Shown here: positions 1 through 8,724 of the stretch, one piece after another | Numbering within the stretch: position 1 is the stretch's first letter | How the letters are laid out: the number at the start of each line of letters is the position of its first letter | DNA from: Acinetobacter haemolyticus | GTDB taxonomy: Bacteria > Pseudomonadota > Gammaproteobacteria > Pseudomonadales > Moraxellaceae | NCBI RefSeq assembly: GCF_900406815.1 | Contig: NZ_OVCN01000024.1 | Span: forward strand, 1 to 44,181 | Direction of reading: 5' to 3' | DNA length: 44,181 nucleotides | The notes under the pieces: model-generated | Databases searched by the model: none | Told to the model about the DNA's origin: nothing | The model's input: only the letters and a program-made list of their open reading frames with translations | Made by a program: the position numbers and the translations under genes

Positions 1-77
1 CCGAACTCAGAAGTGAAACCTCTTCGCGCTGATGGTAGTGTGGCACTTGCCATGTGAGAGTAAGTCATCGCCAGCTT
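1..77 (+). rRNA. rrf: 5S ribosomal RNA, 3' part
   Basis: The first ~77 bases match the 3' two thirds of a gammaproteobacterial 5S rRNA: the conserved CCGAACTCAGAAGTGAAAC block, then GATGGTAGTGTGG, and an end at about GCCAGC. The 5' part lies outside the window, so this should be the tail of an rRNA operon. The exact 3' end is uncertain by a few bases. An edge inside an rRNA gene is what a short-read contig boundary at a repeated rrn operon would look like. Confidence 0.93.
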
Positions 78-86
78 TTTAATTCT

Positions 87-123
87 AAACACCCCCTCCG
101 CTAACGCAGAGGGGGTGTTTTTT
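87..123 (+). terminator. Intrinsic terminator of the rRNA operon
   Basis: A perfect 12-bp stem, AAACACCCCCTC at 87-98 and GAGGGGGTGTTT at 109-120, encloses a 10-base loop. A T run continues to 123. It lies about 10 bases after the 5S end. Confidence 0.93.
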
Positions 124-173
124 ATTGCGTATGCAAAAGGAAATGGAAGGAAAATATTACTCCTTTCTAAGCT

Positions 174-719
174 TTAGGTTTGATTTAACTCTTGTAAAAT
201 GGCCTCGTTAAATTGAGGAAGATCGTCTGGGCAACGTGAGGTAATAAGTGGCCAGTCATGGGTATTACAGCGGTGTACCGCTTCATCAACCCAATGAGCA
301 CCTGCATTTTCCAGATCTAAACGAATACTTTTATAAGAAGTTAGGTTTTTTTCTTTAATACGCTCTGCATTGATTAGAACCCACGGTCCATGACAAATTG
401 CAGCGATAGGCTTTTTCTGGTCGGTAAAGTATTGAATGATTGAATGCGCTTTTTCATTCAGACGTAGCGTATCTGCATTCACCGTGCCACCAGGGATAAT
501 CAAGATATCATAATCTTCTACGGAAACCTGATCTAATGCTGCTTGTGGAGAGTAGTCAGGTCCTGGATCCTTATCACTTTTCACGGTTTTCACAGGTTCA
601 AATGTTTCTGCAGCATGAATAACTTCAATACCTTTGCCTTTCAAAAATTCAATAGGCTGAATAAGCTCATCATGTTCAATACCAACATTTGATGTAATCA
701 CTAATGCTTTCTTAACCAT
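174..719 (-). CDS. DJ-1/PfpI family protein (class I glutamine amidotransferase-like)
   Basis: A 181-residue protein of the usual length for PfpI/YhbO-type members of the DJ-1 superfamily. The nucleophile elbow AAICHGPW puts the catalytic Cys at about 109 followed by His110, and an acidic residue near 18 would be the usual Cys partner. The N-terminal strand KKALVITS and the LIIPGG segment (73-78) fit the flavodoxin-like fold. Family members are reported as stress proteins with glyoxalase, deglycase or general chaperone activity; which applies here cannot be told. A purine-rich GAGGTTCC precedes the ATG. It stands alone, about 330 bases from the next gene. The family call is firm, the function is not. 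Confidence 0.88.
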   Translation of the reverse strand: MVKKALVITSNVGIEHDELIQPIEFLKGKGIEVIHAAETFEPVKTVKSDKDPGPDYSPQAALDQVSVEDYDILIIPGGTVNADTLRLNEKAHSIIQYFTDQKKPIAAICHGPWVLINAERIKEKNLTSYKSIRLDLENAGAHWVDEAVHRCNTHDWPLITSRCPDDLPQFNEAILQELNQT

Positions 720-1052
720 TATTGGAACCTCAAAATCATTTTTATTTTAGGGTAACAATGCGAAAGCTGGAAAAATGTAGAGCTTTCATAAGGGGATTGT
801 ATCTTTGTAGATACGATGTCGAATTCTGTTACATGAATTAGAATACTTAGAAAAAAAGAAGCCCCATCATCCTGACGGGGCTTCTTCGTATTTAGTTTAT
901 TGTCGTTTATTTCCTATAAACAACCACTTCCTGTGGGTCTTGTTATTCTCAATGAGACCATCCTGTCTCTTTATGATTTGTATAATAAAGTGAATTTCTA
1001 GAGCTGTATATTCGTCAATCTCCCCGATGTTTGTAGGTTTAGGCTTACATGA
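720..1052. other. Intergenic region between the PfpI and FMN reductase genes
   Basis: This 333-base stretch holds the leader of the PfpI gene and the minus-strand terminator at 851-886. I see no convincing ORF, repeat or RNA gene in the rest. Confidence 0.5.
851..886 (-). terminator. Intrinsic terminator downstream of the FMN reductase gene
   Basis: A perfect 10-bp stem, AAGAAGCCCC at 856-865 and GGGGCTTCTT at 877-886. On the minus strand it runs straight into a T tract (the A run at 851-857). It lies about 170 bases after the stop of the reductase gene. Confidence 0.85.
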
Positions 1053-1595
1053 TTATTTGTGTTGATATTTCTGTAGTTTTTCAATAAGTGGTTGAAGTGC
1101 CTTTATTTCGAATTCATTCGCTTCAAAGTTTTCTTCTTTATTGCGTTTAAAAATATCGCGGATTTCTATAACTGCATTCGGATCAACGATTCCTAGACTT
1201 GAAGCAACTTGACGAATTTGGCTGATTGAGCGTGATCCATTGGTCGCGCCATATCCGATATAAGCAGCAGGTTTACCTTGCCATTCTTTGCCGAGATAGT
1301 CTAAGGCATTTTTAAGCGCTGGGCTGTAGCCATGGTTATATTCGGGACTGATGAAGATAAATGCGTCAGCAGCTGCAATTTTATCCGCCCATTCTTGTTG
1401 TTTTGGTTGATCATAAATACCTGAAGCAGGAGGGTGAGCACCTGCAAATAGTGGTAAGTTCCATTGCTTTAAATCAATAATTTCTGTTTGAAGTTGTTCA
1501 ATTGCTAACTGATTGGTTGCTTGCTGTACCCAATTTGCGACTTTAATAGCTGTCCGTCCTTCACGTACGCTACCAACAATAATATAAATCAACAT
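1053..1595 (-). CDS. NAD(P)H-dependent FMN reductase family protein
   Basis: A 180-residue flavodoxin-fold oxidoreductase. The FMN-phosphate loop GSVREGR lies at residues 8-14, and the signature SPEYNHGYSPALKN at 83-96 is typical of the NADPH-dependent FMN reductase / ArsH / azoreductase family. Such enzymes reduce flavins, quinones or azo compounds in the cytosol. An AGGATT ribosome site precedes the ATG. No partner gene is adjacent. The alkanesulfonate monooxygenase in this window (ssuD, 12915-14090) needs reduced FMN and no ssuE is seen next to it, so a role as flavin donor is possible but is only inference. Family call firm, substrate unknown. Confidence 0.88.
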   Translation of the reverse strand: MLIYIIVGSVREGRTAIKVANWVQQATNQLAIEQLQTEIIDLKQWNLPLFAGAHPPASGIYDQPKQQEWADKIAAADAFIFISPEYNHGYSPALKNALDYLGKEWQGKPAAYIGYGATNGSRSISQIRQVASSLGIVDPNAVIEIRDIFKRNKEENFEANEFEIKALQPLIEKLQKYQHK

Positions 1596-1679
1596 TCTTT
1601 AATCCTATATTGTTTGAATTGAATGAGCGAAATTTTAAAAATAGTTGCTGAATATCATCTTATACTTTTCTTTAGGGTT

Positions 1680-1706
1680 AAAAAAAGCTCTCATTTGAGA
1701 GCTTTT
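1680..1706 (-). terminator. Intrinsic terminator of the ribF-ileS-lspA-fkpB operon
   Basis: An 11-bp inverted repeat, AAAAGCTCTCA at 1683-1693 and TGAGAGCTTTT at 1696-1706, lies 4 bases beyond the fkpB stop. On the minus strand it ends in a run of T. The right-hand T run means it could also work for plus-strand transcripts. Confidence 0.87.
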
Positions 1707-1709
1707 ATG

Positions 1710-2192
1710 TTACATCAGTTTAATGCCTTGCTGACCCGCAGGGGTAACTTTGAAAATTTCCACTTCAAAGGTGATATTCTTACCGGCCAATGGATGATTA
1801 AAGTCGATTTCAGTAATGTCTTCATTGACTGATTTAACGATGCCAAACAAGGTTGCTTTGGCTTTATCTTCAAATTCAATCATGTGACCAACGATAGGAC
1901 GTTGCTCAAATTTTACCGTATCAAAACTTTGAACATTTTCAGGGTTCCAAGGACCAAAAGCATCTTCTGGTGGCAAATGTACGGTACGGCGATCACCTGC
2001 ACGTAAACCAAATAAAGCCTTTTCAAAACCCGGAAGTAAATTTCCATCACCAATCACTAAAGTGACAGGTTCTTCACGACCGCGTGTATTGTCGATTTCG
2101 ACCCCATTTTCAATGGATACTGAAAAATGTAAATCAACTTTTGAGCCGTCTTGAATACGGATTTCTTCGTTTGGTTGGATAATATCGGTCAT
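1710..2192 (-). CDS. fkpB: FKBP-type peptidyl-prolyl cis-trans isomerase (SlpA/FkpB type)
   Basis: A 160-residue cytosolic FKBP without signal peptide, the size of E. coli SlpA/FkpB. The FKBP core VDLHFSVSIENG...EEPVTLVIGDGNLLPGFEKALFGL is visible at about 19-63. It is followed by the insert-in-flap region (LPPEDAFGPW to FGIVKSV) that marks the SlpA/SlyD branch, and there is no His-rich metal tail as in SlyD. It catalyses proline isomerisation and acts as a chaperone. The start codon overlaps the lspA stop by one base (TAATG), implying translational coupling at the end of the ribF-ileS-lspA operon, as in many gammaproteobacteria. Confidence 0.93.
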   Translation of the reverse strand: MTDIIQPNEEIRIQDGSKVDLHFSVSIENGVEIDNTRGREEPVTLVIGDGNLLPGFEKALFGLRAGDRRTVHLPPEDAFGPWNPENVQSFDTVKFEQRPIVGHMIEFEDKAKATLFGIVKSVNEDITEIDFNHPLAGKNITFEVEIFKVTPAGQQGIKLM

Positions 2193-2722
2193 TATGCATC
2201 CGCCTTTTGGTTACGTTTCTTCTCTAAGAAGAAGGTGTCAATGAGGAGCAAAATAGTACCCAAGGTAATGGCACTGTCTGCGAGATTAAAGGCAGGAAAA
2301 TGGCTATTTTGATAATAGACATGGATAAAATCGACGACATAACCGAGACTGACGCGATCAATCAAATTACCGACTGCACCACCTAAAATCAAAGCAATTG
2401 CCATAGGTAAAATAACCATTTTCTTTGGCATACGCATGAGCCAAAATACAAAAATGATTGAAACAATTGCTGCAAGTGAGGTAAAGAAGTAGCGTTGCCA
2501 TCCGCCTGCATCAGATAAAAAGCTAAATGCTGCACCGTAATTATGTAGCAATGTCCAATTTAGAAAAGGCAATACGGGTACAGGATCTGCATAATTTAAA
2601 TGCGAGCTGGCGATCCATTTTGTCCATTGATCCAAAACAATGGCAAGGACTGAAAGTCCAAGCCATAGGAAGTTATGAGGATAGAATTGGAACAAGCCTT
2701 GTTTTGCTTGTGAATTAGGCAT
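2192..2722 (-). CDS. lspA: Lipoprotein signal peptidase (signal peptidase II)
   Basis: A 176-residue inner-membrane aspartyl protease that removes signal peptides from diacylglyceryl-modified prolipoproteins. Four hydrophobic segments are visible. The two catalytic aspartates are in the family motifs GNLIDR (Asp122) and FNLADS (Asp149); DQWTKW at 31-36 and NYGAAFSF at 61-68 are also diagnostic. The gene overlaps the 3' end of ileS by 8 bases and is coupled to fkpB. Substrates encoded in this window probably include SsuA, Wza and the small lipoprotein at 25484. Confidence 0.97.
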   Translation of the reverse strand: MPNSQAKQGLFQFYPHNFLWLGLSVLAIVLDQWTKWIASSHLNYADPVPVLPFLNWTLLHNYGAAFSFLSDAGGWQRYFFTSLAAIVSIIFVFWLMRMPKKMVILPMAIALILGGAVGNLIDRVSLGYVVDFIHVYYQNSHFPAFNLADSAITLGTILLLIDTFFLEKKRNQKADA

Positions 2723-5552
2723 ACTTTCTCACTTCGCCACTGCCAGTGACGTTGACAATACAACGCGCGCATAAACCCGCATGACCTTCATGTGTATTTA
2801 CGTCTGGTAATACATGCCAGCAACGTACACACTTTTCACCATCTGCAGCTGAGACTTTGACACGTAGACCCTCAAGATCCGTGCTTTCGCCTTGTTCTGC
2901 ATAAGAATGGACGATGACTTGAGAGGTAATCAAGACAAAACGTAATTCATCAGTCAGTTGGTTTAGCAATTTTTGTAGAGCTTCATCCGCCCAAAGTTCG
3001 ACTTTGGCAGATAAGTTACTGCCGATCAGTTTAGCGTTACGCGCTGCTTCGATCTGTTTATTTACTGCTGATTTTACGCTAATCAATGTTTGCCAATCTG
3101 CTTCTGACAATAGATTTGCAGTAGACGCAGTTGGGATCTCATACCATTCAGCCGTAAATACATATTTATCAGCTTGTTCAGGAATCAATGGCCAAGCTTC
3201 TTGTGCAGTAAAGCTTAAAATTGGTGACATCCAGCGAACGAAAGCTTGTACCAAATGATACAGCGCAGTTTGTGCAGAACGACGCGCTTGGGAATCTGCT
3301 TTGGTGGTGTATTGACGATCTTTGATGATATCGAGATAGAATCCACCTAAGTCATTGATACAGAAATTAGTCAAGGCATTGGTGACGATATGGAAGTTCA
3401 TCTCTTCATAGGCTTGCTGAATGGTTTTTTGAACTTCAACTGCACGTTGTAAAATGTACTGATCCAATGCAATCAGTTCATCTACAGGCAATGCATCGGT
3501 TGATGGTTTAAAACCATTTAGATTCGCCAACAAGAAACGCAAGGTATTACGAATACGACGATAACCATCAGAGGCACGGCTGAAGATCTCTTTACCAGCA
3601 GTCATTTCATAACGATAATCTGCAGAAGCGATCCAGAAACGTAAACCATCAGCCCCCATATCTTTGATGATGTCTTGCGGGGTGATGATGTTGCCTAATG
3701 ACTTGGACATCTTACGTCCTTTCTCATCCACGACGAAACCGTGAGTCAGTAGACCTTTATATGGCGCACGTTCATTGATCGCAATCGCGGTTAACAAAGA
3801 CGACTGGAACCAGCCACGATGTTGGTCTGAACCCTCAAGATAAAGATCAGCAGGATCTTGTAGATCTTCACGTTCACGTAATACCGCGTAGTGGGTTGTA
3901 CCCGAGTCAAACCAGACATCTAGCGTGTCACGAATTGCATTATAGTTTTCAGCATCTGCACCGATAAAATCACTGGCATCACGGTTGTACCAGCCATCGA
4001 TACCTTCTTGCTCAATCAGCTTCGCGACTTCTTCAATGAGTTCAGGCGTACGTGGATGCAACTCATTGGTATCTTTATGAACGAAGAACGGAATTGGGAC
4101 ACCCCAAGTACGTTGACGAGAAATACACCAATCTGGACGGCCTTCAATCATGGATTGAATACGATTTTTACCCCAATCAGGGACAAATTCGATGTCATTT
4201 TCAATCGCATTTAATGCAGTTTGGCGTAGACCTTTAGCATCCATGCTGATAAACCACTGCGGTGTCGCACGGAAGATAATTGGCGTTTTATGGCGCCAGC
4301 AATGCGGATAACTGTGTTTAATCGGTTGATGAGCCCATAAACGGCCTGTTGCTCCCAATGCTTCAATAATTTTTGGGTTGGCCTTATAAATGTGTTCACC
4401 CGCAAAAATTGGCGCTGTTGGTAAATATACCCCATTGCCACCTACTGGGTTATCCACTTTTAAGTTGTACTGTAAGCCGACTTTATAGTCGTCCACACCA
4501 TGGCCTGGTGCGGTATGTACTGCACCTGTACCACTGGTTGCGATGACATGCTCACCCACGATCACAGGAACCTGACGGTCTGTAATCAATGGATGTTGTA
4601 ATAATAGGTTCTCGATAGCAGCGCCTTTAAAATCAGCCAGTACGACTGGATTTTCAAGCTTGTAACGCTCGATCGCAGATTCCACTAGATCTTTAGCAAG
4701 AATGAAGTTTTGCGCACCACGATCGTTCTGAATTTGAACAAGTTGGTAGTCAATGTCGGCATGTACCGCAACTGCTTGGTTAGCAGGCAGTGTCCATGGC
4801 GTGGTTGTCCAGATCACGATGTCAGTTACATCTTGCACATTAATATTCAAGCGTGAGCTTAAATCTTTGAGATCAACGACTGTAAAGCCAACGTCGATTG
4901 CATCTGATTTTTTGTCTTCATATTCAACTTCGGCTTCAGCCAGTGCAGAACCACAGTCCAAACACCAGTTCACAGGCTTCAAGCCTGGTTCAATATGACC
5001 TGCTTTAGCAATCGCACCAAGCGAGCGAACGATATCCGCCTCTTGTTTGAAGTTCATGGTGAGATATGGGTTATCCCAATCCCCAAATACACCCATACGC
5101 ACGAAGTCTTTCTTTTGTAATTCAACTTGGGTGTAAGCATATTCACGGCAGGCTTTACGGAAGGTAGAGGCATCTACTTTAACCCCAACTTTACCGACTT
5201 TTTCTTCAACCTTAAGTTCGATTGGTAAACCGTGACAGTCCCAGCCAGGTACATAAGGGGCATCAAAGCCGTCCATCACGCGACTTTTAATAATAATGTC
5301 CTTGAGGACTTTATTGACTGCATGACCTAAATGAATTTGACCATTGGCATAGGGAGGACCATCGTGAAGAATATATTTTTTCTTGCCAATACGCGAAGCA
5401 CGAATCTGCTGATAAATGTTGTCGGCATACCACTCTTCTAACCATTTGGCTTCACGCACAGCCAAATTTGCTTTCATCGCAAATTCGGTATGAGGTAAAT
5501 TGAGTGTGGCTTTATAATCCACTGCATTTTCAGGAGTTTGCTTATCGCTCAT
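2715..5552 (-). CDS. ileS: Isoleucyl-tRNA synthetase
   Basis: A full-length 945-residue class Ia synthetase. The HIGH motif appears as HLGH at 74-77, and KMSKS lies at 614-618. Between them is the CP1 editing domain (WTTTPWTLPAN; GTGAVHTAPGHG). The C-terminal zinc finger has Cys908, Cys911, Cys928 and Cys931, as in bacterial type-1 IleRS. It charges tRNA-Ile and edits Val-AMP and Val-tRNA. It lies 56 bases after ribF and overlaps lspA, the standard operon order. Several long antisense reading frames inside it are shadows. Confidence 0.98.
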   Translation of the reverse strand: MSDKQTPENAVDYKATLNLPHTEFAMKANLAVREAKWLEEWYADNIYQQIRASRIGKKKYILHDGPPYANGQIHLGHAVNKVLKDIIIKSRVMDGFDAPYVPGWDCHGLPIELKVEEKVGKVGVKVDASTFRKACREYAYTQVELQKKDFVRMGVFGDWDNPYLTMNFKQEADIVRSLGAIAKAGHIEPGLKPVNWCLDCGSALAEAEVEYEDKKSDAIDVGFTVVDLKDLSSRLNINVQDVTDIVIWTTTPWTLPANQAVAVHADIDYQLVQIQNDRGAQNFILAKDLVESAIERYKLENPVVLADFKGAAIENLLLQHPLITDRQVPVIVGEHVIATSGTGAVHTAPGHGVDDYKVGLQYNLKVDNPVGGNGVYLPTAPIFAGEHIYKANPKIIEALGATGRLWAHQPIKHSYPHCWRHKTPIIFRATPQWFISMDAKGLRQTALNAIENDIEFVPDWGKNRIQSMIEGRPDWCISRQRTWGVPIPFFVHKDTNELHPRTPELIEEVAKLIEQEGIDGWYNRDASDFIGADAENYNAIRDTLDVWFDSGTTHYAVLREREDLQDPADLYLEGSDQHRGWFQSSLLTAIAINERAPYKGLLTHGFVVDEKGRKMSKSLGNIITPQDIIKDMGADGLRFWIASADYRYEMTAGKEIFSRASDGYRRIRNTLRFLLANLNGFKPSTDALPVDELIALDQYILQRAVEVQKTIQQAYEEMNFHIVTNALTNFCINDLGGFYLDIIKDRQYTTKADSQARRSAQTALYHLVQAFVRWMSPILSFTAQEAWPLIPEQADKYVFTAEWYEIPTASTANLLSEADWQTLISVKSAVNKQIEAARNAKLIGSNLSAKVELWADEALQKLLNQLTDELRFVLITSQVIVHSYAEQGESTDLEGLRVKVSAADGEKCVRCWHVLPDVNTHEGHAGLCARCIVNVTGSGEVRKYA

Positions 5553-5608
5553 GCAAGTTTTCTTCCAGTTTGATCAGTGTATAAACTGACATGTATTACA
5601 AATAAAAT

Positions 5609-6610
5609 TTAAAAAGGGAATTGGGGTGTACGTTTACGATAGTCTCGTAATTTTTGCACATCATCATCTATTCCAGCTTTGAGTGCTTCAAGCGAAGGAT
5701 AATTCAGCTCACCATGTAAATAGTGAAGAAAAGTTACCCGCATTAATAAGCCATACAGATTAGCAGAAACATCAGGGAAATGTACTTCTAATCGCCACTC
5801 GGGCTGAACTTGTTCGATCGCAGGACGAGTCCCCACATGACCTGCACCGAATAAGCTATCGCTTTGATATCCTGCGATACCGTTCAGGGCAGAATTTGTA
5901 TGTTTTACTTTTGCTGTCAGTGAGGCATTTTCACACACCACATCGACTGCATAGATGCCACTTAGACAAGGTTTATGACGATTTAAACGAACATTAATCG
6001 TTGGAAAATCCAGTGTACGTCCGATTTGATCGCCATATTGTACGCGTCCCGTGATGCTATAGGGACGACCCAGCAGTTTTGCAGCTAAAGCCAAGTCTCC
6101 TTGTTGTAAAACTTGGCGAATACGGGTTGAACTAACACGCTCATCATTGAGTGCAATCGTATCTAAGTTGGTGACATTGAAACCATAGTCTCGTAAGAAT
6201 TCGCTGTTGCCTTGGCGATCTTTGCCAAAATGAAAGTCATCACCTAAAACGAGACTTTGGGCATTAAGTTTAAATTTGAGTAAATCTGCAAATTCGGTCG
6301 CATTCAGGCTTCTAAAGTATTGATCAAACTTTGCCACTGCAATGTAATCCACACCCAGCTCGGTTAAATATTCTACTTTTTCTCGTAAGGAGCTAATGCG
6401 GGGTGGAGCATCATAACCCTTAAAAAATTCAAGTGGTTGTGGCTCAAAAATCATGACTAAAGTCTTTAAGCCTTGAACAGATGCTAACGTTTTAAGCTGG
6501 GCAATCATCGCTTGATGACCAAGATGGACACCATCAAAATTGCCAATGGTTACCGTGGTCGGAGGTAACTGAAAATTTGGCGATAATGCGTTGAGACGAA
6601 GCAACTTCAT
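5609..6610 (-). CDS. ribF: Bifunctional riboflavin kinase / FAD synthetase
   Basis: A 333-residue two-domain enzyme that makes FMN and then FAD. The N-terminal nucleotidyltransferase has TIGNFDGVHLGHQ at 21-33 with the GxHxGH-like element, and STRIRQVL near 160. The C-terminal riboflavin kinase domain begins about 180 (GRPYSITGRVQYGDQIGRTLDFPTINV) and ends with the family's YPSLEALKAGIDDDVQKLRDY. It is the first gene of the ribF-ileS-lspA-fkpB operon. In many relatives murJ precedes ribF; here murJ is about 24 kb away with ampD. I see no FMN riboswitch upstream. Confidence 0.96.
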   Translation of the reverse strand: MKLLRLNALSPNFQLPPTTVTIGNFDGVHLGHQAMIAQLKTLASVQGLKTLVMIFEPQPLEFFKGYDAPPRISSLREKVEYLTELGVDYIAVAKFDQYFRSLNATEFADLLKFKLNAQSLVLGDDFHFGKDRQGNSEFLRDYGFNVTNLDTIALNDERVSSTRIRQVLQQGDLALAAKLLGRPYSITGRVQYGDQIGRTLDFPTINVRLNRHKPCLSGIYAVDVVCENASLTAKVKHTNSALNGIAGYQSDSLFGAGHVGTRPAIEQVQPEWRLEVHFPDVSANLYGLLMRVTFLHYLHGELNYPSLEALKAGIDDDVQKLRDYRKRTPQFPF

Positions 6611-6817
6611 GGGCGTTAAATACAGTGATTTTTACAAAGGCTATATATTGCCATATTCTCAGCGTTTCGTCTTGTTGTTGTGTTTTTACACAGAGAAATT
6701 TCAATATTTAAGCATTTATGTATAAGTAAAATTGATTGATTAAATAAAAATAAATCAATTTTTCTTATTTTAAAGCTGAACTAAACTCAACCTATGTTGC
6801 TGAATATTGAGATAGAG

Positions 6818-7951
6818 ATGAGAAAACCATTTTATCAGCTAGAACAAAGCCGAGATGTTATTCGCCATTTTACCCCAAACTGGTTTACAGCCACCATGGG
6901 AACTGGTGTGGTGGCAATGATTTTAGCACAGTTACCTTTTGCTTCAGCTCTATTATTCAAGTTAGCGACACAATTATGGCAATTGAATATTTTGCTCTTC
7001 ATGAGTTTTAGTGTGCTTTATATGTTGCGCTGGATTTTATTTCCAACGGAAGCAAAACAGATTTTTAGTCATCCAAATATGAGCCTGTTTTTAGGGGCTA
7101 TTCCGATGGGGCTGGCGACGATCATCAATGGTTTTCTCAGCTTTGGAACGCATTTATATGGTGATATTGCGGTACAAATTGCGGAGTATCTTTGGTATTT
7201 CGATGTATTTCTCGCTGTAGTGATTGCATGGATCGTGCCATTTTGTATGTTTAGCTGCCAAGATCATTTATTACAACGGATGACCGCAGTATGGTTATTA
7301 CCGATAGTGGCTTGTGAGGTGGCTGCGAGTTCAGCGGGAGTATTATTACAGCATTTAACTGCCGATCAGCACGCATTCAATATTTTAGTCACAGGCTATG
7401 TACTATGGGGAATTTCTGTATTGCCTGCTTTTGCAATTTTGACCATCTTAATGCTACGTTTGGCTTTACATCAATTGCCTGAGAAAGAGGTAGCTATTTC
7501 TAGCTGGCTTTGTTTAGGACCAATTGGCACAGGGGCTTTGGCGTTATTATTATTGGGGGAACAAGCACCACGTATCATGCAGGCGATGGGCTTTGAAAAT
7601 TTAGCAAACTTACTGCCTGCATTAGGCATTGTGGCGAGTTTGGTATTATTGGGCTTTGGATTATGGTGGTTTGGAATCGCGATTTTGACCACATTGCGCC
7701 ATATTCGTACTGGGATTCCATTTAATTTGGGTTGGTGGGGACTGACTTTCCCATTCGGTGTATTTATTTTAGCGATCTTTAACTTAGCGCATCAGCTGCA
7801 AGTTGCTTTTTTACAATCTATCGCTGTGGTTCTAAGTTTATTGCTAATAGGGCTGTGGGCTTTGGTAATGAAAAAAACTGTAGCTGGTGCGTATAGCGGT
7901 CAACTCTTTTTCTCGCCTTGTTTGGCTGCGTTGCAACAGAAGATGCGATAA
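6818..7951 (+). CDS. TDT-family transporter (TehA/SLAC1-like, tellurite-resistance/C4-dicarboxylate type)
   Basis: An integral membrane protein with about ten hydrophobic helices. The opening RHFTPNWFTATMGTGVVAMIL is the signature start of the tellurite-resistance/dicarboxylate transporter (TDT) family, with a conserved Phe and Gly pattern along the helices. Relatives are anion channels (SLAC1, TehA) or malate/sulfite exporters; the substrate here is unknown. I prefer the ATG at 6818 (protein MRKPF..., 377 residues), preceded by GAGATAGAG. An in-frame ATG at 6794 adds eight residues but has no ribosome site. It diverges from ribF and ends at a clear terminator. Confidence 0.85.
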   Translation: MRKPFYQLEQSRDVIRHFTPNWFTATMGTGVVAMILAQLPFASALLFKLATQLWQLNILLFMSFSVLYMLRWILFPTEAKQIFSHPNMSLFLGAIPMGLATIINGFLSFGTHLYGDIAVQIAEYLWYFDVFLAVVIAWIVPFCMFSCQDHLLQRMTAVWLLPIVACEVAASSAGVLLQHLTADQHAFNILVTGYVLWGISVLPAFAILTILMLRLALHQLPEKEVAISSWLCLGPIGTGALALLLLGEQAPRIMQAMGFENLANLLPALGIVASLVLLGFGLWWFGIAILTTLRHIRTGIPFNLGWWGLTFPFGVFILAIFNLAHQLQVAFLQSIAVVLSLLLIGLWALVMKKTVAGAYSGQLFFSPCLAALQQKMR

Positions 7952-7955
7952 TATC

Positions 7956-7982
7956 AAGGTGTGCTAAAGCACACCTTTTTTG
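7956..7982 (+). terminator. Intrinsic terminator after the TDT transporter
   Basis: A 10-bp stem, AAGGTGTGCT at 7956-7965 and AGCACACCTT at 7968-7977, is followed by a T run. It starts 5 bases after the transporter stop and separates it from the nucleosidase gene. Confidence 0.92.
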
Positions 7983-8013
7983 TGTCTCTATTTTTCTTTG
8001 AACGAGTCTTTTT

Positions 8014-8580
8014 ATGAATGCTGATATTGCCCTGATTATGGCGTTGCCGAATGAATCCAAAGGTTTGTTTGAGCAAGCTGGTATTGACGTTCATTACAGT
8101 GGCATCGGCAAAATCAATGCGGCATTCAAAGCCTTTGAAGTGATTCAGAAAACAGGCTGCAAGACGCTGATTAATTTAGGTAGTGCGGGTAGTTCGCATT
8201 TTGATGCACATAGCTTGGTAGAAGTGACGACATTTGTGCAACGTGATATGGATGTATCACCTTTGGGTTTTGCTGTAGGTGTAACTCCAATGGATGATGA
8301 CATCCCCGCAGAAATTTATACTCAACCACACTTTGAACACTTACCCAAAGGCATTTGTGGCACAGGTGATTCTTTTGAAACAGGTTTACCAAAGGTCAGC
8401 TGTAATTTGGTGGATATGGAAGCGTATGCTTTAGCCAAAGTCTGTCAAAAACTCGGTGTGCGGTTGATCTCAGTCAAATATATAACGGATGGCGCCAATG
8501 ATACGGCTCATTTAGATTGGGAAGATAATTTATTACTAGGGGCACAAAAGTTATTGGCGCTGTATCAGGCGCATTTTTAA
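8014..8580 (+). CDS. Phosphorylase/nucleosidase family protein (MTA/SAH nucleosidase-like)
   Basis: A 188-residue protein of the PNP/MTA-SAH nucleosidase superfamily. Family landmarks are IALIMALPNES (Glu14 aligns with the nucleosidase Glu near the N-terminus), GIGKINAA at 30-37, the LGSAG loop at 55-59, VDMEAYA at 133-139 (Glu136, ribose contact) and YITDGAND with Asp159 as the likely general acid. It is clearly shorter than E. coli MtnN (about 230 residues), mainly in the middle, so substrate preference may differ. Release of adenine from methylthioadenosine or S-adenosylhomocysteine is the likely role, but a related nucleoside is possible. Confidence 0.82.
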   Translation: MNADIALIMALPNESKGLFEQAGIDVHYSGIGKINAAFKAFEVIQKTGCKTLINLGSAGSSHFDAHSLVEVTTFVQRDMDVSPLGFAVGVTPMDDDIPAEIYTQPHFEHLPKGICGTGDSFETGLPKVSCNLVDMEAYALAKVCQKLGVRLISVKYITDGANDTAHLDWEDNLLLGAQKLLALYQAHF

Positions 8581-8671
8581 ATGTAAAGGTCTAGCCTTGT
8601 AGTTTGTATGGGTGGGCTTTTGCGTATCGGTAGATTGTTGAAATTTAAAAGTTACTTTAGCTTGCAAGCTG

Positions 8672-8699
8672 GTTACGCATAACGGCCATTATGTTAAAT
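8672..8699 (+). other. dif-like XerC/XerD recombination site 1 (C-to-D orientation)
   Basis: A 28-bp site: XerC-type arm GTTACGCATAA (8672-8682), 6-base centre CGGCCA, XerD-type arm TTATGTTAAAT (8689-8699). As I remember the E. coli chromosomal dif, the XerD arm is identical and the XerC arm shares the CGCATAA core. The arrangement equals the pdif sites of Acinetobacter plasmids. It forms the left edge of the AT-rich island and is inverted relative to site 3. Confidence 0.75.
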
Positions 8700-8724
8700 G
8701 GTCGAAAGATTCCATGTTTTTTTG

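Noticed and set aside
1623..1832. 69-codon plus-strand frame
   Set aside because: It lies across the fkpB terminator and the antisense of fkpB; no ribosome site and no family resemblance.
4211..4998. Several frames on either strand inside ileS
   Set aside because: They are shadows of the well-conserved ileS frame.
6611..6793. FMN riboswitch upstream of ribF
   Set aside because: The leader is short and AT-rich and lacks the conserved RFN-element blocks.
8672..8699. Site 1 as the true chromosomal dif
   Set aside because: Possible by sequence, but the surrounding block is remembered to lie near oriC in A. baumannii, and there are three sites with inverted geometry. Not excluded for a rearranged chromosome.
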